Origin: Asterias rubens
Lineage: Eukaryota; Echinodermata; Asteroidea; Forcipulatida; Asteriidae
Length of the DNA stretch: 64,000 nucleotides
Assembly (NCBI RefSeq): GCF_902459465.1
Contig: NC_047073.1
Location: 1,860,001-1,924,000 of the forward strand
Direction: 5' to 3'
Under the pieces are notes generated by a model. That model was not told the DNA's origin. It searched no databases and was given only the letters and a program-made list of their open reading frames with translations. Shown piece by piece: positions 47,883 through 63,800 of this stretch. The first letter of the stretch is position 1. Each line of letters starts with the position of its first letter. A program made the position numbers and the translations under genes.

Positions 47883-48017
47883 GATTATACTTTCCAAAAT
47901 TGCTTCTTCTTCTTTTTGGAGGGAAAAACTTTCGAAAAGTTGTGCGCTGTTACTATATGATTGTAAAGCAAAGTCTGTCTGACGATGATTCACGTTCTGT
48001 GAGTAATATCTGCCCAA

Positions 48018-51000
48018 TGGAAATGTGCTCGATGGTGCGTCGTTCTGAAGCCTATATACAGTAGCAGAGTTGACAAGTACAACTTCCGCTCAATATGTTA
48101 ATGATGTACCACCTTGACTTAATCTATGGTGATATGCAAATATGGGGAAAAGTTTAGGAGGGAGTTGGCATCCGACTGGATTTTGACATGCCTCCAAAAG
48201 GTCTAAACGTGAACAGGAGTGGCCTTACAAAGATTAAGACTTATTTTATCTTGAGTTAGGACGAGTCCCATTCCAGAAAGGGTAAGAACAAAACTCGTCT
48301 AAGGGGAAGATCATAGGTGTACATAAAACGTACAGTTACCCGGTCGATTCATTTTGTTTTTAAATCGATGTCATGCAAAAGGTGTAATCGTTTTTTAATA
48401 TTTTTCTCGTGACCCAGATGGCCGATCGATCTCAAACTTCTAAGTTTTTTTTTATAGTTTATGTATATGGTGGATTACATAAAGTGTTTACACTGCCAGC
48501 AACTGTTTTGTTAGTAAAAACAAATTCCAAAGTGCTCCTTTACACCTAGTTTTATCTCGAGAGGACGAGTTACTCGTCCTACCTTTACGATTAGCCTTAA
48601 GTTTTTAATAACTTCCAAAGAGTCATCATGACTAGTCCTAAGTTGGGACTATCTTTGTGAAGTCGACTCCTTGGCCTATAACTGGAGACAGTTGTCACCT
48701 TTAAAAACATGACACAATCAAGAAGCTAAAATAAATTCTTGGCGTACCTTTTTCGGTTTATAAAACAGAACATTTTGTGTAATGGGACAAGTCCTATAGT
48801 TCGGACTATCTTTGTGAAATCTTGACCCTTGGCCCTTAATTTGAGACAATTTTCACTTTTAACATGCCACAATCAAGAAACTACAACACATTCTTGGCAC
48901 ACCTTTTTCGGCTTAAAAACGGAAAATGAAGGAGCACAAAAATTAACGCAGCATTCTTTGAAAAGTTGTAAATGTTTTCCTGCAGGATGGACTGTTGACA
49001 CTCGTGCGAAAATGGATTCATCTTCATCCGGTCCCGCTCCCAGAATGTGAACACCCCAGCCTAGTCACCTTCCAATGTTGAAAACAGTACCGCATCGAGC
49101 AAAAAATAAACAATAAATGATACTATAGGAGGAAAGTTGTAAATGTTTTTTTTTTTCGGGATTGTTGACACTCGCGAAAAGGGATTTAACTTCCGGCCCC
49201 GCCCACAGAGTTTGAACATCCCAGCAAAGTTATCTTCCCTCTCAGCATTACAAAGAATAAACAAATATAAATGTCATCATTCGTCATCGTTTTTCCTTTT
49301 TCGCCTGTAATGTTTTTGTTGTTGTTCTATTTTGTTTTGCCTTATCTATTTATTATTTCTTGAATCCCGTAATTGTGATACTAGTTCCCTGGCCGAATAG
49401 AGACACAAATTAAATGAAGGGTCTTGATACTTAAAAAAAAAAAAAAAAAAAATTAAATTAATTCCATTCAATTTAATAAACAGTTATTTCGGTATTTCCT
49501 TCAAAATATTAACAGTGACAGTTTTAAGTAGTAATGATTTTTTTTTCAATTCAGACGGGCAAAACTTAGGACTAGGTGAAACCTTGTCTTATGTACCCTA
49601 ACCCATTGACAGAATCACAAAGACAAAGACAAACACAAATACACGGGACAATGGATCTTCTGCAGATAAATTTTTTTGCCATGACATAAATCCACACTCA
49701 CTGTGAATGAAGATGTATGTTATAATTCAACTGTAGATATTTCAGCTTAGTTATAGTCAAGGTTTTGCGAAAAGAAGAAAAGAAAATCACAGAGCAATGT
49801 TTTCATGAGAGTCGCGTATAAAATACGTTGTAAATGCCAAAACAATTTTCGTATACGTACACAAACCAATTGTTGATAGCTCACAATGTCGCAAAACATG
49901 CATTTGTTTTGGCAACATGGTTTTAAGACACTGGGCATCTTTGGTAAATACGTTGTAAATGCTAAAACAATTTTCGTATACGTACACAAACCAATTGTTG
50001 ATAGCTCACAATGTCGCAAAACATGCATTTGTTTTGGCAAAATGGTTTTAAGACACTGGGCATCTTTGGTAATTGTCAAAGACCAGTATTCTCACTTTGT
50101 GCAAATCTGTGCAAAATTGGACTCAATTGGTCACTCATCGTAGTTGGAAGAGAATAATGAAAGAAAAAACACCAATGTTGCACACTTTTGTGTGCTTTTG
50201 TCAGGTTAAGGACTTTTAAGTGAGAAATTACATCTTTCTAAAAATACGTTACTTCAGAGGGCGTCGTTTCTTACAATTTGTTATACTATCAACAGCTCGA
50301 TTGCTCGTTACCAAGTAAGTTTTCATGCTAACAATATTGAGTATCAACAGTGCCCAAATACACGTACACCGTTTAATGATGAAACTGCAAAAATGTCACA
50401 CATAGTTTCTGTTCATTCGCACATTCGAGAAAGACGGAGCCGCAAATAATGTGGCCGCCTTTGCGCATGTCGTTGAATATTCATGATTCGCCATAGCAAC
50501 AAACAAGCACAAGCTTGCACTATGTTTAGGTTTAGCCCGCCTTTCCTGTGCGTAGCGGTGTTATGGAAGTCAAGTTCATAGCAACCGATCCATTCAGCTG
50601 AAAGAATGGACGAGCTTCCAAAGTTTTTAAAAGTTGGAGGTAATATCAACTGCACTTTATGCAGAGATGAACTCTGACTTTTGACAGCACAGACACACTC
50701 TTGTGTTTAAGTTCTAATAATCCCGGGGGGGGGGAGGGGGGAGGTATTGCCTGCTGGAACTGGTTGCATGTCGTTCGATTTGGTCCTTGTGTCATCAAAA
50801 TCAAGTAAGGTTTCCTTTATTCGTTTCACCAACTATGCCTCAATTCATCAACATTATTATCATGAAGCGTGCCTATAGCAGTTGGTAGATATCTCCATAG
50901 TAGGAAAGGGATGTTGTATAATAAGAACTTAGATAATCACTCCTGGTCATGGTATGTCATGTAAGTTTTTATGCTAATAATTATTTTGAGTATTATCAGT

Positions 51001-53829
51001 AGTGTCCAGTGCAAATGCCCACACGAAGTTCTCAATAACCGCAAATTAAAGTTGCTAAACCGTGCCCAATATGTGGTTAGAGGGTTTTCCCCTAATCGTT
51101 CAATACTATTTTTCCGCTTGATGTACAGTTATATCACACTCCTCGCTATATATCACACCCCCTCACAAAGTATTCTAGAAAAGTCATGAGATTACAATAA
51201 TACAGTACACTTGCGGACAAGTCGTTAAAATGTCTGTAACGGTGATAGTAGCGAGACGGCTCCCTCGTAACAATCTCGCAAGACTACTGCTCTCACTACA
51301 GTCCCATTTAATTGCGGGAGAGTCCCTTTTCTATCGCCGAGACAGACATAAAACGACTTGTCCACAAGTCTACAAGAGGGGCAGGGTACCATCATGCCCC
51401 ATAAATGAAACTGTGCGTTGGTCCCAAGATGCTCCTCTCGACCACAGCGTCTTTGACATGGGTCTGGAAAAACTTAATGCCCAATCCACCAAGTTCTCCT
51501 CCATTCTCCTCCTGGTTATTATGTACCTTCGGGGATCGACATCCTATTATGAGTGGGAGTCTATTTCCTCTGACCCTCCTCAAGACTTAATGCCAACCGT
51601 CCACCTCGTCTTCAACCTTTTCCCCATGTCCCTTTAGACACGTCCATGACCCCTGGCACTTCTATATACATTAAAGTTTATGGGTGCACCCTTACTAAAT
51701 AAGGAGAAAACAGCGTCGAACTCATTATAATTGTGTGTACGTCATCAAAATGTTTTATATTAGACAGACATGAGAGTGCACAACTTGTGTCCATGTGACC
51801 TGGGGTTGTTGACTTCCAACCTGATGTATTTTGGATGACATTGGGCCCTCACAAAATTGCTGTCTATTTGCTGAGAGGTGTAGGGACATTTTTCAAGATT
51901 GATGCTCGGACGTTTGAAAAAACACACAAATAATCACACTGGTGTGGGTGGTTTAGCTTGGATGGAAATAATTCGACGGGCCCATCCCCAAGGACTCCCC
52001 ATATTAATTTGAGCCGAGGATTCAAGTTCCAGAGCCAATGAGTATTGTCACTTTACTGTAAAAACCTGTGAGACTTTTGAATATTTTTTGTGTATTTTTT
52101 AACATTAATTAGCATTTTCACTGTATGCTGTAGGAGTTTATTTTTAGTGGGGTGTGCCCTTATGTCCGCTTACCTGGTAAATCCTTCTCGCCCCATATAC
52201 CGATTCCCATTTTAAAGGTCAAATTTCTAGTGCTTGGGTTGCGTCTGTCTGGCAGACTGTCGCAAGGGAACTTCCGCTTTAAGGTCAACGGTCACGTGTT
52301 CCAAAAGGTCATCCGTTTGATCATCGCCGTCTTAAATTAACTCCTGGTCTTCCCCCTGAGGGCACTGTCTGTGACATTTTTGGGTGATCTTTAAAGCTAA
52401 GAGATGTCAGGTTTAAAGGCACTGGGAGCCGATTTCACGAAAAGCTAGGATTAATCGAGTTGTAGGCTAACTAGGATGGGTTCAATGCGTCCTCACGTCT
52501 ACAATCGGAACTTAAGTCGTCCTAACTCCTAAGATGTATCCTAAGTTACTGCAGAGGCTAGCTGTGTCAATTAGCAACTCTCCATTGCTCATTACCAAGG
52601 TTTTATGCCAACAACTATTTTGAGTTTACCAATAGTGTCCAGTGCCTTTAACTCTCATGGCTGCTGCCCTTCCTGTCTGTACACAAGTAGACTGCAAACA
52701 TATTTTAGTTAATACCTCGTTCAATTTTTAACAAAAATTGTTAAACCCTTTAGGTTCTATCCTCACAGGCCCGATCAACAAGGCCTATGACCCTGTATGA
52801 CTAATGACGGGCTCGGAATCTCCATTCAGCAAACACTTTCTACTCTACTAAGACTTGTGCACAAATATACTGCCATTTTACAGTCATGCAGTGATTAACA
52901 GGATTAACACATTCAATTTTTAATAATAATATCTGTTAATTTAGTTTTCGTCAAACTGTATCTCTTCAATGACATCTACTGGAAACGTTAATAGCTTTAC
53001 ACAAAAAGTATTGAATCAATAAATAAATCAAATGGGCAAAATGTAGGCCTACACAAATATGCGGCCGTCGCCCTAAAATATTGTATGATATATAGTAAGT
53101 ATGCTCAAGTTTTCGATCTATAGTCGCTGAAATTGAAATAAAGGTTAATACAAAAATTATTGTGTTTATCTAGGCCTGCTGAGAAAATACTGCACGGATG
53201 TAAGCAATGGGTTCTCAGTTTGAAAGCATGTCTGGATCCGTATGGCGCCACCACGTTTTCACTCATTTTTACGAAAAGGGATATTTGAGGTAAATTAGAT
53301 ACTATCGAATGAACAACAGAAACTTTTCCGCATGTCTTTTGATTTTCCAAGCTATTTATTTTAACAACAATGCACGAAGTTGATAAGAAAAGTACATGTA
53401 CATTGCGTTGTGTGTGCTGCATGCATGATTATTTACACCGCTAGCTAGCTGTGAGGGGTTTTGTACTGGGAGAACTACAAATTGCTATCTTGAGGTGAGA
53501 CTATGTTACTAATAAATGCACAAAATTACCTTTTGGTAAGAATTTTTTTGTTTCAAAAAGAGAAAGAAAGCCTGAATTCCATATAATTGTTCTAACGCTG
53601 TTATACGCACCCCGTCGCAACGTAGTCTCCTACTCAAGATTGCCGCGGTTGCTTTTTCTAGTTTACTTTGTTGGAAGTAAACGTAAACATATCGATAGAG
53701 GGCGTCCTAATACAAAATAATGGTTGTATGTGTCTGACGTGTACGCTGCTTGCTAGCTGCTGGTTTCGAGAATGAAATACATGCTGTGAAATGGTTTAAA
53801 ATAGTCAAAAGGAGCCCACGAATGACAAG
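48018..53829. other. Intergenic DNA between gene B and SMIM7
   Basis: No gene is supported. It holds R3 fragments at 48215-48300, 48540-48670 and 52430-52560; a tandem 125-bp duplication at 49821-50070; R1 copies at 50050-50345, 50965-51015 and 52555-52653; the ACTTGCGGACAAGTCGTT-ended element at 51208-51378; and an A-run near 49433-49452. 52660-53220 is unremarkable. The SMIM7 promoter should lie in the last few hundred bases, where AAGATTGCCGCGG at about 53636 resembles a YY1 site. Confidence 0.5.
49821..50070. repeat. Tandem duplication, two 125-bp units
   Basis: 49821-49945 and 49946-50070 both start AAATACGTTGTAAATGC and end AGACACTGGGCATCTTTGGT. They differ at only about two positions. 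The right unit runs directly into an R1 element. Confidence 0.85.
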
Positions 53830-57042
<3,213 letters not shown>

Positions 57043-57490
57043 CAAGTGACTTGAAAGCAACAGTGTATTCCTTCAAGATGGACTTTGAAGAGAGACTGAG
57101 TTAACAAAGTGCAAGACGGTCATTGTAAATATTAAGGACTACTTCATGGTGTTGCCTTCACCTCAGGCTGTGAATCTTGACATCACACGTTTACCAAATA
57201 ACTGTCTGGGTAATTAATTAATTTATATCGTGGCTTCTTATATAGCCCATATCCGTTTCTCTTTAAGTGGTAACTTGTGATCAAGCGAGAACTTCAAATG
57301 TAAGTGTTTCATTTTGACTAAGTCATTTTACCAGACATTTTTCAAATCTAACTCACAATTGGATTATTGGGTATGTGGTCTACCCACTTTGCACATTCTA
57401 AATTATGGTAATTTATAAAAAAGAAATTCAGTCAAAGAGCAACTGTTCCCCTCTCATTCTTCTTAGATCTTGTTACATGTTTAACTGTCT

Positions 57491-57807
57491 GCAGATTAGG
57501 GTAACCGTGTACAAATAAGATTAGTAAGATTTAAAAAAATACTTTGCATGACCACAGGCATCTGTTACATGTTCAATAAAATCTGCATAATTGCTTGTAA
57601 ACATTAGTCAATCAAATTGATAGAGCGGATGGTGCAATCAAATTGATAGAGCGGATGGTGCAGATTAGGGTAACCGTGTACAAATAAGATTAGTAAGATT
57701 TTAAAAAATACTTTGCATGACCACAGGCATCTGTTACATGTTCAATAAAATCTGCATAATTGCTTGTAAACATTAGTCAATCAAATTGATAGAGCGGATG
57801 GTGCAAT
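57491..57807. repeat. 169-bp tandem duplication at the SMIM7 / FN3-receptor convergence
   Basis: 57491-57659 is repeated from 57660 onwards (GCAGATTAGGGTAACCGTGT in both). Each unit carries an AATAAA for SMIM7. The end of the unit (ATCAAATTGATAGAGCGGAT GGTGCA) is itself doubled at 57611-57636 and 57637-57662, and is the reverse complement of the last codons and stop of the FN3 receptor (57781-57806). The duplication therefore copied the receptor's stop-codon region downstream of the real stop. Confidence 0.85.
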
Positions 57808-60800
57808 GATAGGTACATTGGTTGATATGGTGTCAGCAATAACATCAGAGGTGACATCAACGTCAGGATTGTCTGGTCCTGTAGAAAGTTCTTCCATGCC
57901 TGTCCGCACTACTGATAAAACAAATGAAAACAAACATTTGAAAACAAACTTTACTGAAGTTGTCAACAGAAGAGGATATGCAAAACATATTTGAAATGAA
58001 TTTAATATTTGATCTCCCTAGTTTATATGCTTTAATACATACCCATTGTTCGTGTCTGCGAACAACAAAATCGAGGGACCAAAATAATCTCGAGAGAACA
58101 AATCAATTTCGAGGGAACAAAATAACGCATTACATTGACAAAAGTAAAAGTATTTTGAGATAACGAAATTATATTTTGAGGGGAAGGAACAATATTTAAT
58201 ATTGTTTTTACATTTAAGTTTCAAAAAAAGGTGTTACCTTCACATTATCAAAACTGTTTAATCCCCAATGATTTAAATCTTGTGAAAATGATTATGACAA
58301 AGATCACTCTGGAACTTTCGATTTTAAGGAATTTCATGGGAACTTTGTCATCAACACTGCAGGGAGATGAATAGGTAGAGTTTCGTGGTAATATGAAGAT
58401 AATAGCAGCTATACATTTTGTCAAGGCAATTATTTAAAGACCTAAATTCAAATTAAAGTCTGAAATTTCTCATCCTCTCACACAAAACTGAAAAATATTT
58501 TTTTCTGAAATGAAAGTTTACAGAGATGTAAATGATGACATACCATTTACAGCGTTTAGATGTCTAAGCCTCTTCTTCCACCTGTCAAAGGTACGGAAAA
58601 TAAACAACAAACACAAAACTAACCTTTCACTAAGCAAAGAACAGTTGCACTTATTAGTTCACCAAATCATTAAGAAGGGTTTATCACATGCGCCGCAGCC
58701 AAAAGCCGAGGTCTACGGAGCTCTTTCGAAAAGATTAATAATTTTTACCCCTCGAAGTTATAAGTATTCCTTTCCCTCGACAAAATTATTACGTTTCCTT
58801 AAAATGTAATTTTGTTGCCCTGACATCATTCCGCTCCCCAAATTCATTGCAGAACCTCGAAAAATGTTTTTCCCCTCGAAATATTATTGCTAGGAAACCA
58901 AATATATAATGATACCTCACCATACAATGCCTCAAATCCTATATCCTGTTTATTCTGATGTTTTTTATTTCAATTCTTTCCCCTATTTTTGTTTAAGGAA
59001 CATCAGAGAATTTCACTAAGTTGAGCGTTTAATAACTACCTTATTATGACGACCACAGCAACTATAATACCAATCAGGACAATCAACACCAATGGAACCA
59101 CAACAGCAGCTACCGATGGGCTTGCACTTTGTGGCACTGACAAACAAACATTTCTCAATTATTACCTTATTATGACGACCACAGCAACCCCAATACCAAT
59201 CAGGACAATCAACACCAATGGAACCACAACAGCAGCTACCGGTGGGCTTGCACTTTGTGGCACTGACAAACAAACATTACTCAATTGAGACTTTAATAAC
59301 TACCTTATTATGACGATCACAGCAACCCCAATACCAATCAGGACAATCAACACCAATGGAACCACAACAGCAGCTACCGGTGGGCTTGCACTTTGTGGCA
59401 CTGACAAACAAACATTTACTCAATTGAGACTTTAATAACTACCTTATTATGAAGACCACAGCAACCCCAATACCAATCAGGACAATCAGCATCAATGGAA
59501 CCACAACAGCAGCTACCGGTGGGCTTGCACTTTGTGGCACTGACAAACAAACATTTACTCAATTGAGACTTTAATAACTACCTTATTATGAAGACCACAG
59601 CAACCCCAATACCAATCAGGACAATCAACACCAATGGAACCACAACAGCAGCTACCGGTGGGCTTGCACTTTGTGGCACTGCCAAACAAACATTTCTCAA
59701 TTATTACCTTATTATGAAGACCACAGCAACCCCAATACCAATCAGGACAATCAACACCAATGGAACCACAACAGCAGCTACCGATGGGCTTGCACTTTGT
59801 GGCACTGACAAACAAACATTTCTCAATTATTACCTTATTATGACGACCACAGCAACCCCAATACCAATCAGGACAATCAGCATCAATGGAACCACAACAG
59901 CAGCTACCGGTGGGCTTGCACTTTGTGGCACTGACAAACAAACATTTCTCAATTATTACCTTATTATGACGACCACAGCAACCCCAATACCAATCAGGAC
60001 AATCAACACCAATGGAACCACAACAGCAGCTACCGATGGGCTTGCACTTTGTGGCACTGCACGTTTCGGTACTGCCAACCAAACAAATAATCATATCAAG
60101 ATGTGAATTGATGTTAAAGCTTACATCTTCGAAATCAAGAGAAAAATATGTATACTGTAATTGTTTGACTGCAAGTTTGCTCAGCCGTTAACATTGTGTT
60201 TAGAATGTGTTCTGAGGAAGCGTTTAAACGGTGATGTTCAGTACACGAACGGTATCTAAACACCAGTGTTTAAGTTTGATGTATAGAGGCACTGTGCCTT
60301 TACTAAGAAAATGCACCAAAGTTAATTGCTTTTCAACACAACTCATCATGAGCCCTATACACTGTTAAGTTGTTAACCTATCAAAACACTCGTTTGTACA
60401 GTGTAGGCCATGTCGGAATGGGCGGCTATCAGCTAGGGCTACAGCTGCATCCACGCCGCCATGCGTTGGGGGTATAGGACGTCCTTAGCAACACCATTAA
60501 CAACAGCCGTAGCAGTAGCTTTAGAAGACAATTCGGACACGGCCGGAGTTTAAAGATTCCGGGTAAAAGAGAAATGTTACAATACGATCAATGTGGAGGT
60601 ATTGAGCAGTAACTTACCTTGAACTCTGAGCGGCTTACTCCATTTAACGGCAAAAGTCTAAGAAAAAAATAAGAGAGAAATAGCAACACATTGTTAAGCT
60701 GTTATCATTCTTACATATATATTCAACTTCCAACGCATGTTTACATGCTTTTAATACATAAAACACTTCTTTTAAAATTAATATGACAGTGATTGAGTAG

Positions 60801-63800
60801 TGTTGGGCCTGAAAAGAACTGGACGTTAGCGACTCAACGTTTCGATCAGTATACCTGATTGTCTTCAGAAGACTGTTGTTTATAAGCGACTTCCAGAAAT
60901 TGAAGGCAAGCGTGTCAGAGACACACACATCTGCGCATGGTGTGTTGTTGCAAATGGTCAATTTGTCACTGTTAAAATAATAACACGAGAGATAAAATTC
61001 AAGGCTCACCGATTGAGAAATCCTACTGACTGATCCCAGATAGATGTCATACTGAGTGTTGCTTTCCAGGGGTTTGTTTCCCTCTGTTTCTCCGTCACCC
61101 ACAGTGAATGTTGCAGGAAGGTCCTTCTTAGGTAATTCTGCAGCTACATAATCAAGAGTTGGTACAGTGGATCGTTGGTACCTTGATCCCCTGGTGTCCC
61201 TTCTATTGACTGTCTTAACCTGCTGTACACCAACTTGCATGCCTCTAAGAAATACAAAAAATGTTCTTGAGTAGAATTTTTAAATTTCAGTTTTCATTGT
61301 TTCTGTCACAATGTTGACATTTTCTTGGGAAATTTTTTTCTTTACCAAACAGATGCAATGTTAAAAACCAAAAACGGTGATTCACTACACATTGCATTAA
61401 TCAACGAGAAAAAAATGAACGTTGGCGCATATAATTGTAACTATTACTTTTAAGATAACAACGTTGATTGGTTGGCATACGATAACAGGAATATTTACGG
61501 CGATTCATGATTTATTCTGGAGTTTTTATCAGTCAAAATGTCATTGAATCGACCTTCGACTTTTGCGCAAAATTCCTCTTTGGAATGTACAATTAATTAT
61601 GTTAATGGTTACAATGACATCAGGTGGAAAATTACAAACTTAGAAAACCCCATATAAAAGTGAGGGTAGATACTTTGGGTTTCTCATCTCAATCTATTGA
61701 GCGCATCACAAAACTGAAATTGAACTTTAGTGTCCTCTTTAAATGTCAAGTGGTATTTTAAAATAAAATCACTAACATGGCTTAGTCACTTTGGACCCCA
61801 GACCCCCCGCCCCACCCCAAACGCTGATGAAACGTGCACTGTGAAACGTGCGTTTAGCAAATGGCTCCTATGAAGTTTTTTGTCTAGAATTTTTCAGGTT
61901 AATAGCATTGAACGCTGTTGGTAATTACGCAAAATAATTATTAGCATAAAACCTTACACTGTGAGAAACGGCTCCCTCTGAAGTAATGTAGTTTTCGAGA
62001 AAGAAGTAATTTTCCACGAATTTGATTTCAAGACCTGAAGGCACACAACTTCGTGTGACAAGGGAGTTTTTCTTTGATGATTATCTCGCAACATCGACGA
62101 CCGATTGAGGTCAAAATTTCACAGGTTTGTTATTTTGTGTATACATGTATGTTGAGATACACCAAGTGATAAGACTAGTCTTTGACAATTACCAATTGTG
62201 TCCAGTGTCTTTAAACATCCTATGCATAATTTCAACTCACGTAATGTACTCCGACGAGGGTGGAAGATTCAAAGCAATAGTGACTGTGGAAGAAGTCAAA
62301 TCTGAGATATCTTTTTGGGAAAGCTGAGTTGGAGCAGGAAGATCTGTAAAGCAAAAGAAACTGTGTACCTTAGGGGAGGTTCTCTTTCCAAAACAAAACC
62401 ATAAGAGAACATCTCAAAATTCAAAAGCGGTTCTGGCAGTCCAGTAAATTGCTGACGTATGTCTACAAGCATGTTTTTGCGCCTAGAATGTGCCCAACTT
62501 TTGAGACAGTCCCAAACAAGAATATGTTACAATTAGGCTATGAAGTAACAATAAAAGACAATAATTTTTTATTAATTTTTATTTTTTATTCTAATTTTAA
62601 TTTTAGTGACTTGGATTTATTGTTAACAAAACTTTGTATAAAGTAAAATATCTGTCAATTTAGTTCAACGAACTAGTTATTGAGTGCTATGTCTCACAAT
62701 ACCTGTCTGAACTTCAGTAAATGCCTCTAATGTTGCTTTATCTCCAACACCAGCACTGTTGAAACCTTGTAGTCGGAAATCATATTTTGTTGATGGTTCT
62801 AAACCACTGATGTTGCTGTGCATATCTGATGGTTCTATATCAACCGACTGAAATGAGCTGTTTGGACTAAAGTTGGTGTCATAAGGTTTTTCCAGCACCC
62901 TGTATGAGAGCTGTTCATTGTATGTAAATGGGAGATAAAAGGACACTGACAATTTTCGCAAAGTTTTACACTTAAATGAGGTTTGAAATAATGAAATGTG
63001 GAATAATTGAAAACATTGGAAAAATTGTTTTGATTTAAAACCATCTGCTATGAAGACTCACTCTGTATTTGGTTATCAAACCATTTCTTTGACCACACGG
63101 TATTTCACTCCAGCTCAATGCCACACTATGCTTCGCTGTTGAAGTAGTCTTGAATTCTGTTGGAGGTCCAGTTGGCTCTTAAATAAAAACACAAAACAGC
63201 AAGTTTACTTTTTACTTCCGTATGCTTAATAGATGCGATCTGTCATGGTGATGATAAGACAGTATAAGAATCACTCACTGTAATAAAAGGGTTCCAAATC
63301 TGAACACTTCTTCATCATCTTTGCTCTACACTGATGACATTCGCAAACCTATACTACAGGTCAAATTGTAGTCAATTTGAAGGATCCATTGATTGGTTTC
63401 CTCTCCAAAGATGTCACACTTTGTCTGTAATTTTACCTTAAATCCCTCATTTCTTCATTAAAAGTAATTTTCTTACAGCATAACAGACCATTATTTTAAA
63501 GCACTTGTAGTCCAATTCAAAAGATTAACATTTCGTTTAAAAAAAATGCCCACCGAAAAACTAGCTCAGTTCACTGACTAACATATGCTTCTTGAAATCA
63601 GTGAGTAACAACATTTTGAAGTTAATTTTGAAATAATGATGTTTCCATCTTTTTTGAACAACTTGAGTTATAGATTCCAGTATCAGGAAAAGTTTTACTG
63701 GAGAAGCAAATCAAACGAGGAAAAGTTCTTTAGATGAAAGCAAACAATAGGTATTATCTTCACCAGGCATACACAAATAAGTATGAATCCAGTTCAAAGT

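Noticed and set aside
47883-48017. Upstream in-frame ATG of poly-Cys gene B
   Set aside because: It would bury the signal peptide 45 residues inside the protein, so the ATG at 47882 is preferred.
50606-50639. Possible first coding exon (MDELPKFLKVG, donor GGTAATAT)
   Set aside because: It was considered as the start of SMIM7, but SMIM7 has its own start at 53830 and no in-phase partner exon was found for this one. It may be a real first exon of an unseen gene; unsupported here.
51230-51637. 135-codon plus-strand frame
   Set aside because: The first part is the inverted-repeat element at 51208-51378; the rest shows no recognisable protein feature.
57043-57104. Longer SMIM7 C-terminus (VASDLKATVYSF...) in another frame of the last exon
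   Set aside because: The spliced phase gives LFGS and a stop, matching the conserved family ending; the longer frame requires intron retention without splicing.
59016-60094. CRISPR-like array of regular repeats
   Set aside because: The genome is eukaryotic, the repeated part (97 bp) is longer than the spacers (29-42 bp), and the spacers are near-identical, so there is no spacer diversity.
59588-60106. Long open frames on both strands over the repeat (172 codons plus, 179 codons minus in the Cys-rich frame)
   Set aside because: They exist because the TM-exon array has no stops in those frames. The minus frame that links in phase to flanking exons is a third one and gives membrane helices, so the other two are shadows.
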